Positions 41,517 through 50,926 of a stretch of DNA of 64,000 nt are shown here, one piece after another (position 1 is the first letter of the stretch; each line of letters opens with the position of its first letter). Below the pieces are notes generated by a model. It ran no database searches. It was not told the DNA's origin and saw only the letters and a list, made by a program, of their open reading frames with translations. The stretch lies in contig UGYN01000002.1 of assembly GCA_900457075.1 (NCBI GenBank), positions 2,542,001 through 2,606,000 of the forward strand. The letters run 5' to 3'. Position numbers and translations under genes: made by a program. This DNA is from Serratia quinivorans (GTDB taxonomy: Bacteria > Pseudomonadota > Gammaproteobacteria > Enterobacterales > Enterobacteriaceae).

Positions 41517-44075
41517 TTAGAACAACTCGTGGCTTTCGCCGCCGGGATCCGTCAGCGTAGTGCCGGTATCTCGTGAAGGATAGTCCGTCGGCTGAGTTCC
41601 TTCGATAAAGTACTCGGAACGGCTGCCGCCGCCACCGCCGGAAAGCTTACCGCTGCTCTTGTCGATGGTGACGCTGATAATGCCCGGTGGTGGGGTCACC
41701 TTCTGCTCTGGAATGCCTTCCAGTGCGGTTTTCATAAAGTCATCCCATGCCGGTTGCGCACTCTTGGCACCGCCTTCACCGCCGGAAACCTGATCCGGGA
41801 TCGCACCGGATACCGTTGCACGGCCAAGGTCACGGCGGTGGTCATCGAAGCCAATCCATACCGACGTCACGGTATCCGGGCCATAGCCGGAGAACCAGGC
41901 GTCTTTTGAACTGTTGGTGGTACCGGTTTTGCCACCGATATCACGGCGTTTCAGGTCACGACCTGCACGCCAGGCGGTACCCATCCAACCCGGTTCGCCA
42001 TAGATATTGCTGTTCAGCGCATCGTGCATCAGGAACGCCAGCGGGGTGCTGATAACGTGCGGCGCATACTGCTGATCGCCATCCTGCTGAACCTGAGCGG
42101 GGGTCACCTGCTCCAACTGCGGCATTGGCACGTTGCCATTTTTGCCTTCCTGCGACGTCGCGACATTTTCAATGTTGTCTTCGGAAAGCACGGCCGAGCG
42201 GTGAGTGTCACCATAAATCACCGGCAGATTACAGCTGTCGCAGACAATCTTCGGCTTGGTTTCGAACACGGTGTTGCCGTTATCGTCTTCAATCTTGGTG
42301 ATGAAGTACGGATCCACCAGATAACCGCCGTTAGCCAGCACCGCGTAACCGCGTACCAGCTGCATTGGGGTGAACGAAGCCGAGCCCAGTGCCAGTGATT
42401 CGGTATGCACGATGTTTTGCGCCGGGAAGCCGAAACGCTGCAGGTATTCCGCTGCGTAGTCGACGCCCATGGCACGCATCGCGCGCACCATCACCACGTT
42501 CTTCGATTGTCCCAGCCCCTGACGCAGGCGAATCGGGCCATCGTAAGTTGGCGGTGAGTTCTTCGGCCGCCAGTCGGTACCGGCACCTGGATCCCAACGG
42601 GTGATCGGCAGGTCATTGAGGATAGTGGCCAGGGTCAGGCCCTTGTCCATCGCGGCGGTATACAGGAAGGGCTTGATATTGGAGCCGACCTGACGCAGCG
42701 CCTGAGTCACGCGGTTGAACTTGCTTTGGTTGAAGTCAAACCCGCCGACCAGGGCTTTCACCGCGCCGTCATTCGGGTTGATCGAAACCAGGGCGGAGTT
42801 GACGTCCGGCACCTGTGACAGCCACCAGTTTTCGCCCACCTTGCGAACCCACACTTGTTGGCCGGCCTGCACCACATCGGTGACGCGTTTCGGCGTTGGG
42901 CCTTGCTGAGTGTCGGATCTATAAGGTCGTGCCCAGCGCATGGTGGACATTGGCAGCGCCACATGGCTACCGTCTGCCATCATGGCCGTTGCCTCTTCGG
43001 CGCTGGTTGAAATAATCACCGCCGGCGACAATGGGCCGTAGTTCGGCAGATTCTTCAAGGAATCGACGATCTGCTTTTGGTCCCAGGCCGCTTCACCCAC
43101 TTTCCACAGCACGTTGGACGGGCCGCGGTAGCCGTGGCGCATATCGTACGCCAGCACGTTGTTACGCACTGAGTCCTGCGCCGCCAACTGCAGTTTTTTG
43201 GTGACGGTGGTGTAGACCTTGTAGCCGTCGGTATAAGCATTGTCACCGTAACGCTTGATCATCTCCTGACGCACCATCTCGGAGAGATAGGGGGCGGAGA
43301 AGCTGATTTCTGGCGCATGGTAATTGGCCACCAACTCTTCACTGCGCGCCTGGTCGAACTGCGACTGAGTGATGTAATGCTCATCCAGCATGCGCGACAG
43401 CACCACGTTGCGGCGAGCTACGGCGCGATCGTGGGAGTAGAGCGGATTGAAGGTTGATGGGGCTTTCGGCAAGCCGGCGATGGTCGCCATTTCGCTTAAG
43501 CTGAGCTGACTGACGTCTTTACCGAAGTAAACCTGCGCTGCAGCACCCACGCCATAGGCGCGATACCCCAGATAGATTTTGTTCAGATACAGCTCGAGGA
43601 TTTCGTCTTTGGTCAGCATCTGCTCGATGCGTATTGCCAGGAAGGCTTCCTTGATCTTGCGCATCAGGGTGCGTTCCGGGCTTAAGAAGAAGTTTCTCGC
43701 CAGCTGCTGGGTAATGGTACTTGCCCCCTGTGACGCATGGCCAGAGACCAGCGCAATAGAGGCAGCACGGAAGATACCGATTGGGTCGACGCCATGATGC
43801 TCATAGAAGCGGCTGTCTTCGGTGGCGATAAACGCATGCACCATAACCGGCGGAATTTGGTTCAATTTTAGCGGAATACGGCGTTTCTCACCGTATTGGG
43901 CGATCAGCTCGCCGTCGGCGCTGTAAACCTGCATCGGTATTTGCAGCCGCACATCTTTCAGCGTTGCGACGTCAGGCAGCTGTGGCTCGACATATTTGTA
44001 CAAGCCAAAAATCGAGGCTGCCCCCAACACGATGCAACACACTGCAAGGATTAGTAAATACTTTACGAACTTCAC
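41517..44075 (-). CDS. mrcA: Penicillin-binding protein 1A
   Basis: An 852-residue bifunctional peptidoglycan synthase (E. coli PBP1A is 850). It has an N-terminal membrane anchor (YLLILAVCCIVLGAASIFGL), the GT51 transglycosylase motifs EDSRFYEHHGVDPIGIFRA and GASTITQQLARNFFL, and an OB/ODD insert. The transpeptidase domain carries SNIKPFLYTA (SxxK-type nucleophile), SKN in GQSKNVVMVRA and KTGTTN. Divergent from hofM, the usual location of mrcA beside the hof/pil operon. Confidence 0.97.
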   Translation of the reverse strand: MKFVKYLLILAVCCIVLGAASIFGLYKYVEPQLPDVATLKDVRLQIPMQVYSADGELIAQYGEKRRIPLKLNQIPPVMVHAFIATEDSRFYEHHGVDPIGIFRAASIALVSGHASQGASTITQQLARNFFLSPERTLMRKIKEAFLAIRIEQMLTKDEILELYLNKIYLGYRAYGVGAAAQVYFGKDVSQLSLSEMATIAGLPKAPSTFNPLYSHDRAVARRNVVLSRMLDEHYITQSQFDQARSEELVANYHAPEISFSAPYLSEMVRQEMIKRYGDNAYTDGYKVYTTVTKKLQLAAQDSVRNNVLAYDMRHGYRGPSNVLWKVGEAAWDQKQIVDSLKNLPNYGPLSPAVIISTSAEEATAMMADGSHVALPMSTMRWARPYRSDTQQGPTPKRVTDVVQAGQQVWVRKVGENWWLSQVPDVNSALVSINPNDGAVKALVGGFDFNQSKFNRVTQALRQVGSNIKPFLYTAAMDKGLTLATILNDLPITRWDPGAGTDWRPKNSPPTYDGPIRLRQGLGQSKNVVMVRAMRAMGVDYAAEYLQRFGFPAQNIVHTESLALGSASFTPMQLVRGYAVLANGGYLVDPYFITKIEDDNGNTVFETKPKIVCDSCNLPVIYGDTHRSAVLSEDNIENVATSQEGKNGNVPMPQLEQVTPAQVQQDGDQQYAPHVISTPLAFLMHDALNSNIYGEPGWMGTAWRAGRDLKRRDIGGKTGTTNSSKDAWFSGYGPDTVTSVWIGFDDHRRDLGRATVSGAIPDQVSGGEGGAKSAQPAWDDFMKTALEGIPEQKVTPPPGIISVTIDKSSGKLSGGGGGSRSEYFIEGTQPTDYPSRDTGTTLTDPGGESHELF

Positions 44076-44197
44076 CTGAGATTTCCCATTTTCATGTCAT
44101 TTGGGCAGTTTATAAACAACCGCGCGGTAGTATAAAGGCAAGCCTGCAACATGGATATGTTCTTTTGTTATCTGACGATAAGGAGGTCGGGCAAAAT

Positions 44198-45040
44198 ATG
44201 ATCACTCAAGCATGGCAGGTGGGGCTGGATATACAAAGTCACTGCGTTCGTGCCCTGGCGGCACAGCGCCGTCGCAATGGCTGGCAACTGCGTCACTGGT
44301 GGCAACAAAGGTTGCCGCAACCGGTGCTGCGTGAGGGCTGTCTGGAGCAGAGCGACGCGCTGCTCCAGGCGTTGCGCCAATGGCGGGTTCAGTTACCAAG
44401 ACATATTTCCTTACGCATTGCTCTGCCCGCGCAGCGGGTTTTACAGCACAGGTTGCCACTGCCGGACGCCAGGCTGAAAGAGCCTGCGCGCGGTGCCTAC
44501 ATCACCAGCCAGGGGCTGAAAAAGTTTCCTCTGGATAGCCAAACGTTGGCGCTGGACTACCGCCAATCCCTGCCCGAACACGCGACTCTGCTGCTGACCG
44601 CCGCCCGTCAGCAAGAGCTGCAACAGTGGCTGAACTGTCTGCGTCAGGCCAATTTACAGCCGCAGGTGGTTGATATTGCCCCATGTGCGCTACGCGTGAT
44701 GGCGGCGGCCGCAGGCGTGTCGGGCGAAGCCGGTTTGCTGCACCGCCTCGATGAAGAATGGTTATGGGTGACCGCACACCGGGCGGAGTTTGCCTATGGC
44801 CAGGTATCGATTCGGGAAGCGGACGGGGCAAATCAGGCGTTGGCCGCAATGCGTACCGCCTGCCCACCGCTCGGCGAACATCAGATTTACTATAGCAGCG
44901 TGATGGATGAGCAGCCTCCGTCTGGAAGCTTGCCGTGGTCACCGCTCAGCGCTTTCAGCCAGCTGCGTCCTCCGTTACCCCCATTGCCGGCGGCATTTGT
45001 TTTGGCCGGCGGGCTGGCGCTGCGCGCTGAGGACAACTGA
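44198..45040 (+). CDS. hofM: Pilus-assembly/DNA-utilisation protein HofM (PilM-like)
   Basis: About 280 residues from the ATG at 44198, which follows AAGGAGG at 44180-44186. The N-terminal MITQAWQVGLDIQSHCVRAL resembles the actin-like PilM/HofM fold. Upstream extension would run into the mrcA promoter and is rejected. PilM-type proteins sit in the cytoplasm and recruit PilN. First gene of hofMNOPQ, the counterpart of Haemophilus comABCDE required for DNA uptake. Its stop overlaps the hofN start (TGATG). Confidence 0.9.
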   Translation: MITQAWQVGLDIQSHCVRALAAQRRRNGWQLRHWWQQRLPQPVLREGCLEQSDALLQALRQWRVQLPRHISLRIALPAQRVLQHRLPLPDARLKEPARGAYITSQGLKKFPLDSQTLALDYRQSLPEHATLLLTAARQQELQQWLNCLRQANLQPQVVDIAPCALRVMAAAAGVSGEAGLLHRLDEEWLWVTAHRAEFAYGQVSIREADGANQALAAMRTACPPLGEHQIYYSSVMDEQPPSGSLPWSPLSAFSQLRPPLPPLPAAFVLAGGLALRAEDN

Positions 45041-45576
45041 TGTATCAGGTTAATCTTTTGCCCTGGCGCATGCGGGGCCAGCGTCGCCGCTATGCCTTTT
45101 GGTTACGCGTATTCATCTTGCAGTTGGTGCTGGTGTTGGCGGTACTGATGGTGGTTTTTGGCCTGTTGAGTCAGCAACAGGTACAGCGGCATGAGGCACT
45201 GCTGATGCTGAGCGGCCAGCAGACAGAATTGACCGAACGCTATCAACAATTGCAACAGGCGGTGACGCGTCTGGCGCGTTTAACCGCGTTGGCGCAACAG
45301 TATGACAACAACCTGGCGCATAACCGACGTTATCTGCAGCTGTTGCAGCAGCTCTCCACTTTGCTACCTGATTCGCTATGGCTTATCGCGCTGGAAAGCA
45401 ACGCGCAAAATATCACTTTACGGGGACTTGGCCGGCGTTATGAGGCGGTGCTTCAGTTTGAGCAGCAACTGACGGCGTTACCCCTGTTACAGAACTACCG
45501 CCTGGCAGAGGTGGTACAGCGTCAGGATGGTCTGTTCTCGTTTACCTTGATGGCGCAATGGGGGCCGGGTGGATAA
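45040..45576 (+). CDS. hofN: HofN (PilN-like) inner-membrane assembly protein
   Basis: 178 residues: a short cytoplasmic start (MYQVNLLPWRMRGQRRRYAF) with the PilN-type NLLPWR motif, one membrane helix (FILQLVLVLAVLMVVFGLLS), then a coiled coil and small periplasmic fold. The NLLPWR segment is the PilM-binding peptide in type IV pilus systems. Second gene of hofMNOPQ, overlapping hofO by 8 bases. Confidence 0.9.
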   Translation: MYQVNLLPWRMRGQRRRYAFWLRVFILQLVLVLAVLMVVFGLLSQQQVQRHEALLMLSGQQTELTERYQQLQQAVTRLARLTALAQQYDNNLAHNRRYLQLLQQLSTLLPDSLWLIALESNAQNITLRGLGRRYEAVLQFEQQLTALPLLQNYRLAEVVQRQDGLFSFTLMAQWGPGG

Positions 45577-46090
45577 GCCATTGCCGCTGTGGTTGGCGAG
45601 GGGGCTGAGTGTGCCGGGGTGGAAGCTGTTGGCCATCCAGTGGCTGGTGTTGGGCAGCCTGATCCTGCTGTTCGGCCTGCTGCTGTTGCAAGGGAAATGG
45701 CAGCAACTGGCCGACACTGAGGCGCAGCAGCAGCGTCTGATGCAACAGATGACTCCCTTGTGGGAGCAACTGGCCCGTATGCCGACGCTGGATCAGGTGA
45801 ATCAAAGTCTGCAGCAGGTCACTCGCCCACCTGCCGCCGATAGCGATTTGGCGAGCACGTTGCAACGAGCGGGGGCCGGGCTGCAGCGTTGGCAGCAGCA
45901 GGGTGATTCGCCGCGCCAAACCCTGATGCTGCATCTCAATTACGGCAGTTTATTAAGGCTGCTGGAGCGTTTTCCAGCCCAGTTGCGTATTGATCAAATG
46001 ACCGTTGAGGCGCAGGTGGGGGAACTAACGGCGCATTTCATTCTCCAGGCGGCTTTGGCAGAGGCAGAGGCGGTAAACCCCAATGAATAA
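45569..46090 (+). CDS. hofO: HofO (PilO-like) inner-membrane assembly protein
   Basis: 173 residues starting at a GTG (MDKPLPLWLARGLSVPGWKL) that overlaps the end of hofN. One membrane segment (LLAIQWLVLGSLILLFGLLL) precedes a Gln-rich coiled coil and a periplasmic domain. Position and topology fit PilO, which pairs with PilN in the periplasm. Sequence conservation is low, so the call leans on context. Confidence 0.82.
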   Translation: MDKPLPLWLARGLSVPGWKLLAIQWLVLGSLILLFGLLLLQGKWQQLADTEAQQQRLMQQMTPLWEQLARMPTLDQVNQSLQQVTRPPAADSDLASTLQRAGAGLQRWQQQGDSPRQTLMLHLNYGSLLRLLERFPAQLRIDQMTVEAQVGELTAHFILQAALAEAEAVNPNE

Positions 46091-46445
46091 ATGCTGTGGG
46101 TTCTGGTTACTGTGGCTGCCTCTGGCGCTGATGGCCCAGCCTCAGCCACGCGATCCTTTTAAGCCATTACCCTTGCCCGACTGCCCGAGCGCGGCGGGGT
46201 TACCGGTGAATTGGCAATTGAAGGGCACCATTGGGCAAGCGGCGTTACACCATGCCTGGGTGGTTACGACCACCGGGCAGTGGCTGCGATTAAAACCCCA
46301 ACAAACCCTGTTAGACGGGCGTTGGCGGGTGGAGCAGGTCGTTAAGGGGCAAGTAACGCTGAAAGCGAACCAGGGCGATCCGCTGTGTCCGGCCGCTGAG
46401 AACGCAGTGGTGTTGACCCTGAGAAACCATAAGGAAGAAAAATGA
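46083..46445 (+). CDS. hofP: HofP (PilP-like) periplasmic assembly protein
   Basis: 120 residues with a signal peptide (MNKCCGFWLLWLPLALMAQP). The mature protein opens QPRDPFKPLPLPDCP, the RDPF-type PilP segment, and has a small beta domain with WQLKGTIGQAALHHAWVVTT. PilP links the PilNO dimer to the secretin. Overlaps both neighbours by a few bases, so it is tightly coupled in the operon. Confidence 0.85.
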   Translation: MNKCCGFWLLWLPLALMAQPQPRDPFKPLPLPDCPSAAGLPVNWQLKGTIGQAALHHAWVVTTTGQWLRLKPQQTLLDGRWRVEQVVKGQVTLKANQGDPLCPAAENAVVLTLRNHKEEK

Positions 46446-47683
46446 AAGGATGCCGTTGGTTGGCCGGGTTGCTCTGGGGTGTGGCTATCGCCGGTGCAGC
46501 ACAGGAGCAAGAACCCGTTTCGCTGGAGTTTCAGGAGGCTCCCATTACGCTGGTGTTGCAGGCGCTGGCGGATTATCAACAGCTGAATATGGTCACCGCT
46601 GCCGGTGTGGGGGGCAACCTGACGCTGAGGTTGGATAATGTGCCCTGGCACCAGGCACTGGCGGTGATTTTGCGTATGGGGAAGTTGTCAATGACGCTGG
46701 AGGGGAATGTCATGATGGTCTCTCCTGAACCCAATGAGCAAGAAAAGCAGCGCCAACAGCAGGCGTTGGCACAAAAACAGCCGCTGAAAAGCGTAACCCT
46801 GCCGTTGAGTCATGCCGATGCCGAAGAGGTTGCTGAAAACCTGAACGCGCAGGGCGGAATATTGCTGAGCGAACGTGGCAGCGTGGTGGCAGATAAACGC
46901 ACCAATGCGGTGTTGATCCGCGATACAGCATCGATCGTGGCGTTATTAACGCAAAGGATCGGCGAAATGGATGCACCTTTGGCTCAGGTGCAATTGGCGG
47001 CGCATATCGTCACCATCAACAGCGAGAGTTTACGTGAGCTTGGCGTGCGCTGGGGGTTGGCTCCGGACGACCGGCCGGCCAGTTCATGGCAGATGGACGG
47101 TTTTAACATCGGGTTACCACTAGAGCGCAGTGCTGTCAGCGCGGGTTTCCATCTGGCGCGAATTGGCGGGCGATTATTGGATCTGGAGTTGATGGCTTTA
47201 GAGCAGGAGAACCGGGTAGAAATCATTGCCAGCCCACGCCTGCTGACTGCGAACCTGCAAACCGCCAGCATAAAGCAGGGGACTGAAATTCCCTATGAAG
47301 TGAACAGCGGCTCCAGCGGGGCGACGTCGATGGAGTTCAAGGAAGCGGTGCTGGGCATGGAGGTGACGCCGAAAATTTTGCCCAATGGCCGCATCACCCT
47401 GACGTTGCAAATCAGTCAGAACATGCCCGGGCGTTCAATCAGCCGTGCGGCCGGCGAAACATTGGCGATAGATAAACAGGAAATCAAAACTCAGGTGACG
47501 GTAAAAGATGGCGAAACCGTTGTTTTGGGAGGCGTATTTCAGCGCCATAGCGCCGAGGGGGCCGATAAGGTTCCCGGAATTAGCGACGTGCCGTTGCTGG
47601 GTTCCCTGTTCAAACAGAGCAGCAAACAGCATAAACGGCGCGAACTGGTGATATTCATTACTCCGACATTGATTAAGGCCTGA
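46442..47683 (+). CDS. hofQ: HofQ secretin for DNA uptake/pilus assembly
   Basis: A 413-residue secretin with a signal peptide (GCRWLAGLLWGVAIAGAAQE). An STN-like domain includes ITLVLQALADYQQLNMVTAA, then an N1/KH-type domain (VTLPLSHADAEEVAENLNAQ) and the C-terminal secretin pore with the signature VTVKDGETVVLGGVFQ and VPGISDVPLLGSLFK. Equivalent to Haemophilus ComE/PilQ. It ends the hofMNOPQ operon, which appears entirely intact in this strain. Confidence 0.95.
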   Translation: MKGCRWLAGLLWGVAIAGAAQEQEPVSLEFQEAPITLVLQALADYQQLNMVTAAGVGGNLTLRLDNVPWHQALAVILRMGKLSMTLEGNVMMVSPEPNEQEKQRQQQALAQKQPLKSVTLPLSHADAEEVAENLNAQGGILLSERGSVVADKRTNAVLIRDTASIVALLTQRIGEMDAPLAQVQLAAHIVTINSESLRELGVRWGLAPDDRPASSWQMDGFNIGLPLERSAVSAGFHLARIGGRLLDLELMALEQENRVEIIASPRLLTANLQTASIKQGTEIPYEVNSGSSGATSMEFKEAVLGMEVTPKILPNGRITLTLQISQNMPGRSISRAAGETLAIDKQEIKTQVTVKDGETVVLGGVFQRHSAEGADKVPGISDVPLLGSLFKQSSKQHKRRELVIFITPTLIKA

Positions 47684-48033
47684 GCAACCGGGTGTGCGGT
47701 TCGTGGGAAATCGCCTAAAGTTGATGAGCAGATGCACTTTTTTATCACCTTCGGGGCATCTGCGTTTGACGCTGCGACCGATTTAGCTTACAAGGGTTAC
47801 CGAATTGAGCACCGAGGTTTTTTTGTTAGCGCCAAGACGCCGTTAAAAACGTATGGTTTCCCTCCTGCGGCGTGGATTGCGATTTATTCGGTTGCCAAAC
47901 TACCAAGAGTGTTGAGATAATTTTCCGTCTGATCTCGCACTATCGTTCATGAGGTTTCAGTTTAGGTCCCGCCGCTGATTTGATTGGCGGGGCGGGTTAA
48001 CATTAACGAATTGTCTTAGTAATACCGAAAAAC
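47684..48033. other. aroK upstream region
   Basis: A 350-base gap with the aroKB leader. CCCGCC (47968-47973) and GGCGGG (47986-47991) can pair across 12 bases about 40 bases before the aroK start. A 62-codon frame at 47732-47920 has no support. Confidence 0.45.
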
Positions 48034-48555
48034 ATGGCAGAGAAACGCAATATCTTTCTGGTTGGGCCTATGGGTGCCGGCAAAAGCACTATTGGCCGTC
48101 AGTTAGCTCAGCAACTCAATATGGAGTTTTTCGACTCCGATCAAGAAATTGAGCGACGTACCGGAGCTGACGTGGGCTGGGTATTCGACGTGGAAGGTGA
48201 AGAAGGTTTCCGCGATCGTGAAGAAAAAGTCATTAATGAACTGACGGAAAAGCAAGGCATCGTGCTGGCTACCGGCGGCGGTTCGGTTAAATCGCGTGAA
48301 ACGCGTAACCGTCTGTCGGCGCGTGGCGTAGTGGTGTACCTGGAAACCACTATCGAGAAGCAATTGGCCCGTACCCAGCGCGACAAAAAGCGTCCGCTGC
48401 TGCAGGTTGATTCTCCTCCGCGTGAAGTGCTTGAAGCGCTGGCGAAAGAGCGCAATCCGTTATACGAAGAAATTGCAGATGTCACCATCCGCACCGACGA
48501 TCAAAGCGCCAAAGTGGTTGCCAACCAGATAATCAACATGCTGGAAAGCAACTGA
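48034..48555 (+). CDS. aroK: Shikimate kinase I
   Basis: A 173-residue P-loop kinase, the same length as E. coli AroK. Walker A is [17 protein letters not shown]; the shikimate-binding residues lie in [20 protein letters not shown] and [14 protein letters not shown]; the LID Arg is in [10 protein letters not shown]. It phosphorylates shikimate in the chorismate pathway. First of aroK-aroB-damX-dam. Confidence 0.98.
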   Translation: MAEKRNIFLVGPMGAGKSTIGRQLAQQLNMEFFDSDQEIERRTGADVGWVFDVEGEEGFRDREEKVINELTEKQGIVLATGGGSVKSRETRNRLSARGVVVYLETTIEKQLARTQRDKKRPLLQVDSPPREVLEALAKERNPLYEEIADVTIRTDDQSAKVVANQIINMLESN

Positions 48556-48598
48556 TAGCGGTTTCCGTGTTCGCCACGGCAAATGCGGAAGACTGATT

Positions 48599-48626
48599 GT
48601 GTTCCCCGCGTTGCGGGGATAAACCA
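48599..48626. repeat. Solitary type I-E CRISPR-repeat-like hairpin
   Basis: The 28 bases begin GTGTTCCCCGC and end GCGGGGATAAACCA. The type I-E repeat of E. coli/Salmonella begins GTGTTCCCCGC, has the GCCA loop, and ends GCGGGGATAAACCG. Both flanks and the 6-bp CCCCGC/GCGGGG stem are identical; only the loop (GTT instead of GCCA, one base shorter) and the last base differ. There is no second copy at CRISPR spacing, so this is not an array. It lies in the 91-base gap between aroK and aroB, 21 bases before the aroB ATG. Confidence 0.7.
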
Positions 48627-48646
48627 CATTGAGAACTGAGCGCGAC

Positions 48647-49748
48647 ATGGAGAGAATTACCGTAACGCTTGGGGAGCGCAGCTACCCGATAACCATAGCC
48701 GCCGGATTGTTTAACGATCCGGCTTCTTTTATGCCGCTGAAGGCGGGTGAACAGGTCATGCTGGTCACCAACCAAACCCTGGCGCCACTCTATCTGGACC
48801 ACGTCCGGAAGGTGTTGGAGCAGGCAGGCGTCATGGTGGATCAGGTGATTTTGCCTGATGGCGAACAGTATAAATCTCTGGCCGTACTCGAGCAGGTGTT
48901 CTCGGCACTGTTGGAAAAGCCGCACGGTCGTGATACCACGCTGATTGCCCTTGGGGGGCGGCGTGATTGGCGATCTTACCGGCTTTGCCGCCGCCTGTTA
49001 TCAGCGCGGTGTCCGCTTTATTCAGGTCCCTACCACGCTGTTGTCGCAGGTGGACTCTTCCGTTGGCGGTAAAACCGCCGTCAATCATCCGCTCGGCAAG
49101 AACATGATCGGCGCCTTCTATCAACCCGTTTCTGTGGTGGTTGATCTCGATTGCCTGAAAACCTTACCGGCGCGTGAGCTCTCCTCTGGTTTGGCTGAAG
49201 TGATCAAGTACGGGATTATTCTCGACCACGATTTCTTCGTCTGGCTGGAAAACAATATCGATGCCCTGGTGGCGCTGGATATGCAGGCTCTGGCCTACTG
49301 TATCCGTCGCTGCTGCGAGCTGAAAGCTGAGGTGGTTGCCGCTGACGAACGCGAAAGCGGGCTGCGCGCGCTGCTGAATCTGGGCCATACTTACGGCCAT
49401 GCGATCGAAGCCGAAATGGGCTATGGTGTATGGTTGCACGGTGAGGCCATTGCCGCCGGTATGGTGATGGCGGCAGAAACCGCGCACCGTCTCGGCCAGT
49501 TCTCCCGCGAAGATATTGAACGTATTAAAGCACTGTTGTTGCGCGCCGGTTTACCAGTGTGTGGCCCGCAGGAAATGGCTCCGGGAACTTATCTGCCGCA
49601 TATGATGCGCGATAAGAAAGTCCTGGCCGGTGAATTGCGCCTGGTACTGCCGACGGCCATTGGCCAGGCGGAAGTCCGTGGCGGAGTGGGGCATGATATG
49701 GTGCTCGCTTCGATCGCAGCTTGCCTTCCTGACGGAATGTCTAAGTAA
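48647..49748 (+). CDS. aroB: 3-dehydroquinate synthase, interrupted by a +1 frame break
   Basis: Makes 3-dehydroquinate from DAHP using NAD+ and Zn2+. The frame from the ATG at 48647 ([20 protein letters not shown]) is intact to residue ~102, then breaks in the G6 run at 48953-48958 (would stop at 49072). One frame over, [20 protein letters not shown] continues with [20 protein letters not shown] and the zinc ligands in [20 protein letters not shown] and [11 protein letters not shown]. Removing one G gives 366 residues, close to E. coli (362). Because aroB is needed for aromatic amino acids, an assembly error is far more likely than loss. Confidence 0.93.
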
Positions 49749-49903
49749 ATCGGACGAAGTAACAGTGGCTTAGCCGCCGTTTACATCTATATTAATTAAT
49801 GTGCAAAGCATGACCGACGTCGCTTTGCCATCATCGGGTTAATCTGCCCGTGCCACGGTAGGTATACAGTGGTGGGCTTTTGCCTCTAGTTGGAGGGTTT
49901 CAG

Positions 49904-50926
49904 ATGGATGAGTTTAAACCGGAAGACGATCTCAGACCTGATAGCAGCGATCGTCGTCCTGCACGTTCGCGAAAACCGGCTCCGGGACCGCGTTTTGCCA
50001 TTTCACGTCAGCATTTAATGATTGGTATCGGTATTTTGGTGCTGTTGTTGCTGATTATCGGCATTGGCTCGGCGTTGAAGGCGCCCACCAAGCATGAGGC
50101 GGCACAGGATAGCGCACAGAATGGCGCAGCCAAGGACATTAATCTGTCAGGTTCTTCGTCACTGACTGCCGGTAATACCGGTGTTCCGGGCGGAACCACG
50201 GATACCAATGACAATAACGGCGTGAGCAGCAGCTCGCAGCCGCAAACCGTCAGCGTTCCTCCGATCTCCAGCACCCCGACGGAAGCGCAACCGCAGCCAC
50301 CGCAGGGCGGCGCGCAGCAGCGTGTCGATCTGCCGGGCAATATGTCGGATGCATTGTCAGCGCAGCAGGGCCAGGTTGATGCCGCTACGCAGGGCATGAC
50401 GGGTCCAGCTTCGACGCTGCCAACGGCCCCGGCAACCCTGATGAACGGCGCTGCGGCGAAAGAAACCGTCCGCCCGGTTCAGGGTACTGCGCCACAGCAA
50501 CATAAAACACCGGCGAAAACCGTCAGCAAGCCGACGACCACGGCCACACAGCATAAATCGCCAACCACGGTGTATACGCCGGCACCAACCTCTTCTGCCA
50601 AAGCGGGAGCAGCCAGTGCCAAGGCAGGAGCCGTTAGCGGCAGCGGCGGTTCGCTGCAGTCTGCACCGGCAAGCCATTACACTCTGCAACTGAGCAGCGC
50701 CTCGCGTTCCGATACGTTGAACGCCTACGCCAAGCAGCAGAAATTACAGCATTATCTGGTCTATTCGACTAAACGTGACGGCAAACCCTGGTACGTGCTG
50801 GTGAGTGGCAATTATGCCTCTTCTGCGGAAGCCAAGCGTGCCATTGCGACGCTGCCGGCGGATGTTCAGGCGAAAAAACCCTGGGTCCGGCCTGTAAGTC
50901 AGGTTCAACAGGATCTGAAAAAGTAA
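49904..50926 (+). CDS. damX: Cell-division protein DamX (SPOR domain)
   Basis: 340 residues from the ATG at 49904, preceded by GGAGGG. A charged cytoplasmic N-terminus, one membrane helix (LMIGIGILVLLLLIIGIGSA, about residues 38-57), a long low-complexity Thr/Ala/Pro/Gln-rich periplasmic linker and a C-terminal SPOR domain (HYTLQLSSASRSDTLNAYAK to WVRPVSQVQQDLKK). SPOR domains bind denuded glycan at the septum. Sits between aroB and dam as in E. coli. Confidence 0.95.
   Translation: MDEFKPEDDLRPDSSDRRPARSRKPAPGPRFAISRQHLMIGIGILVLLLLIIGIGSALKAPTKHEAAQDSAQNGAAKDINLSGSSSLTAGNTGVPGGTTDTNDNNGVSSSSQPQTVSVPPISSTPTEAQPQPPQGGAQQRVDLPGNMSDALSAQQGQVDAATQGMTGPASTLPTAPATLMNGAAAKETVRPVQGTAPQQHKTPAKTVSKPTTTATQHKSPTTVYTPAPTSSAKAGAASAKAGAVSGSGGSLQSAPASHYTLQLSSASRSDTLNAYAKQQKLQHYLVYSTKRDGKPWYVLVSGNYASSAEAKRAIATLPADVQAKKPWVRPVSQVQQDLKK

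Noticed and set aside
47732..47920. A 62-codon frame upstream of aroK
   Set aside because: No initiation signal and no recognisable homologue; more likely leader DNA.
48599..48626. A CRISPR array at the aroK-aroB junction
   Set aside because: Only one repeat-like unit exists; no second copy follows at about 61-base spacing and no cas genes are in the window. Reported as a solitary repeat-like hairpin instead.
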